DNA of 5,777 nucleotides. It comes from Bacteroidota bacterium. GTDB taxonomy: Bacteria > Bacteroidota > Bacteroidia > Bacteroidales > Paludibacteraceae. The DNA is taken from positions 1 through 5,777 of the forward strand of contig JAFNAU010000154.1 in the NCBI GenBank assembly GCA_017860335.1. The letters run 5' to 3'. Positions 4,807 through 5,777 of this stretch are shown piece after piece. How positions within the stretch are numbered: position 1 is the stretch's first letter; each line of letters opens with the position of its first letter. Below the pieces are notes generated by a model. That model did no database searches. It was not told the origin of the DNA and was given only the letters and a program-made list of their open reading frames with translations. Made by a program: the position numbers and the translations under genes.

Positions 4807-5547
4807 TCAATACTAAACAAACTTTTTGAACATCAATCACTTACACGCAGCGAAGCTACGGAGGTGATGACAAATATAGCTGCCGGAAAATACAACGATG
4901 CGCAGATCGCGGCATTTATATCTGTTTACATCATGCGCAGCATCGAGCTTGATGAAATTATCGGTTTCCGTGACGCACTGCTCAGCATGGCCATTAAAGC
5001 CGATTTATCGGAGTTCAACCCGATAGACATTGTAGGTACGGGAGGCGACGGGAAGAATACGTTCAACATTTCCACCTGCGCTTGTTTTACCCTTGCCGGA
5101 GCCGGTTACAAAGTTGCCAAGCACGGAAACTACGGAGCCACTTCGGTGAGCGGGGCTTCCAATGTGCTGGAATATTTCGGAGCTAAATTTACTACCGATG
5201 CGGATATTCTGAAGAAATCCATTGACCAGTCCGGTTTTGCCTATCTGCATGCTCCACAATGCAATCCGGCCATGAAAAATGTTGCCGGTGTCCGGAAAAA
5301 CCTTGGAGTTCGCACGTTCTTCAATGTGTTAGGGCCATTAATCAGTCCACTGCGCCCCAATTATCAGTGTCTGGGTGTATATGACCTGAAAATGATGCGG
5401 TTATACAACTACATCTATCAAAATCTGGGTATCCACTACTCCATTATTCACACCCTGGACGGTTACGATGAAATTTCGCTGACCGACACCTGTAAAGTGA
5501 CCAACATCAAAGGGAGTGACCAACATCAAAGGAGAATATATTTATGA
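4729..5547 (+). CDS. trpD: Anthranilate phosphoribosyltransferase (TrpD), truncated by a frameshift
   Basis: TrpD transfers the phosphoribosyl group of PRPP to anthranilate. Residues 28-262 are normal family sequence. They comprise the N-terminal helical part (ILNKLFEHQSLTRSEA onward), the PRPP loop VGTGGDGKNTFNIST (102-116), KHGNYGATS (131-139), RTFFNVLGPL (195-204) and the metal-binding DGYDEIS (244-250). After Gly262 the frame leaves the family sequence, reads ten unrelated residues and stops at 5545-5547. The cause is a 19-nt duplication at 5496-5532. The missing C-terminal part is present in the +1 frame downstream. The 272-residue product would lack roughly the last quarter of a protein usually about 330 residues long and is unlikely to fold normally. 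The first 27 residues come from the junction repeat (PPLGGWGAS just before homology begins), with no alternative ATG at the family start. Fusion and loss of frame are separate events. Confidence 0.93.
   Translation: MEEYKPNNKGNSDNPAKIPPLGGWGASILNKLFEHQSLTRSEATEVMTNIAAGKYNDAQIAAFISVYIMRSIELDEIIGFRDALLSMAIKADLSEFNPIDIVGTGGDGKNTFNISTCACFTLAGAGYKVAKHGNYGATSVSGASNVLEYFGAKFTTDADILKKSIDQSGFAYLHAPQCNPAMKNVAGVRKNLGVRTFFNVLGPLISPLRPNYQCLGVYDLKMMRLYNYIYQNLGIHYSIIHTLDGYDEISLTDTCKVTNIKGSDQHQRRIYL
5496..5532 (+). repeat. Tandem duplication that shifts the trpD frame
   Basis: The 18 bases AGTGACCAACATCAAAGG occur at 5496-5513 and again at 5515-5532, a period of 19. Because 19 is not a multiple of three, the second copy moves translation out of frame. 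Removing one 19-base unit gives a continuous TrpD reading CKVTNIKGEYIYEPEDLGF. The near identity of the copies suggests a recent event or an assembly or sequencing error. Confidence 0.92.
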
Positions 5548-5777
5548 ACCGGAAGACCTGGGCTTCAGTAAGCTCACCCACGAGCAACTCTGGGGCGGAG
5601 AAACATCGGCTAATGCCGCTAAAATATTTATGAATGTATTGGACAATAAGTGCAGCGAAGCACAACACAATGCAGTCGTGATAAATGCAGCTTTTGCTAT
5701 TCAGACACTTTGTTCCGACAAGCTAATAGCCGATTGCATATCGGAAGCTGAGACTTCCCTCAGGAGTGGTAAAGCAA
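5516..5777 (+). pseudogene. trpD: C-terminal remainder of TrpD in the +1 frame, cut by the right edge
   Basis: From the second repeat copy this frame reads VTNIKGEYIYEPEDLGF, then KLTHEQLWGGETSANAAKIF, and later NAVVINAAFAIQTL, with no stop before the window ends. These are typical TrpD C-terminal sequences, including the GG-ETSANA segment and the NAA helix close to the end. About ten more residues would be expected beyond the edge. The piece has no independent start signal worth proposing: the ATG overlapping the upstream stop (5544) is in a different frame, and the in-frame GTG at 5516 is simply the duplicated Val codon. It is best regarded as part of the same broken gene as 4729-5547, unless a +1 ribosomal shift near 5512-5515 joins the two. 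Confidence 0.9.

Noticed and set aside
4628..4840. Minus-strand ORF of 70 residues over the trpG/trpD junction
   Set aside because: It is the antisense reading of the junction repeat and the nested palindrome; the peptide has no domain, and no start context supports it.
5005..5259. Minus-strand ORF opposite trpD
   Set aside because: No recognisable domain and fully antisense to the conserved PRPP-binding region.
5544..5558. Translation restart at the ATG overlapping the trpD premature stop
   Set aside because: The ATG at 5544 is not in the frame of the TrpD C-terminal remainder, so coupling there would not rescue the protein.

Overview
The window carries the start of a tryptophan biosynthesis operon in the order trpB-trpE-trpG-trpD on the + strand, preceded by a leader-peptide attenuator. 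A divergently oriented type I pantothenate kinase gene (coaA) is cut by the left edge. The likely host is a member of the Bacteroidota, probably Bacteroidales. The reasons are promoter elements resembling TTG-N20-TAnnTTTG, A-rich start regions without Shine-Dalgarno sequences, trpB placed first in the operon, and CCCCCTTTAGGGGG-type palindromes at gene junctions. No species can be named from the sequence alone.

Layout. Positions 1-680 (- strand) hold the N-terminal two thirds of CoaA. Positions 681-977 are an AT-rich divergent control region with a possible coaA promoter near 705-712 and the probable trp promoter at 921-951. A 25-codon leader peptide with three consecutive Trp codons lies at 978-1055 and is followed by a strong intrinsic terminator at 1091-1123. 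Together these form a classical ribosome-stalling attenuator not listed among the larger ORFs. Tryptophan synthase beta (1156-2349), anthranilate synthase component I (2435-3913) and component II (4004-4642) follow. Anthranilate phosphoribosyltransferase begins at 4729. It is broken after codon 262 by a 19-nt tandem duplication (direct repeats 5496-5513 and 5515-5532). The rest of TrpD continues in the +1 frame to the right edge. The trpC, trpF and trpA genes would be expected further right but are not in view.

The most unusual structure is a family of three composite repeats of about 150-170 bp, one over each of the junctions trpB/trpE, trpE/trpG and trpG/trpD. Each has a C-rich palindromic box just after (or, at trpG, containing) the upstream stop codon, an AT-rich middle carrying the downstream gene's ATG, a related segment just after that ATG, and an inverted copy of the box read through in frame. 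As a result TrpE, TrpG and TrpD all begin with a repeat-encoded tail of about 24-27 residues. No ATG remains at the expected family start positions. The third copy contains a second, unrelated palindrome in its first hairpin.

Functionally, TrpE and TrpG form anthranilate synthase, TrpD adds the phosphoribosyl group, and TrpB performs the final condensation of indole with serine. The attenuator would raise expression of all four when charged tRNA-Trp is scarce. If the trpD frameshift is real, the strain would be impaired in tryptophan synthesis unless a paralogue, frameshifting or loss of one repeat restores the gene.
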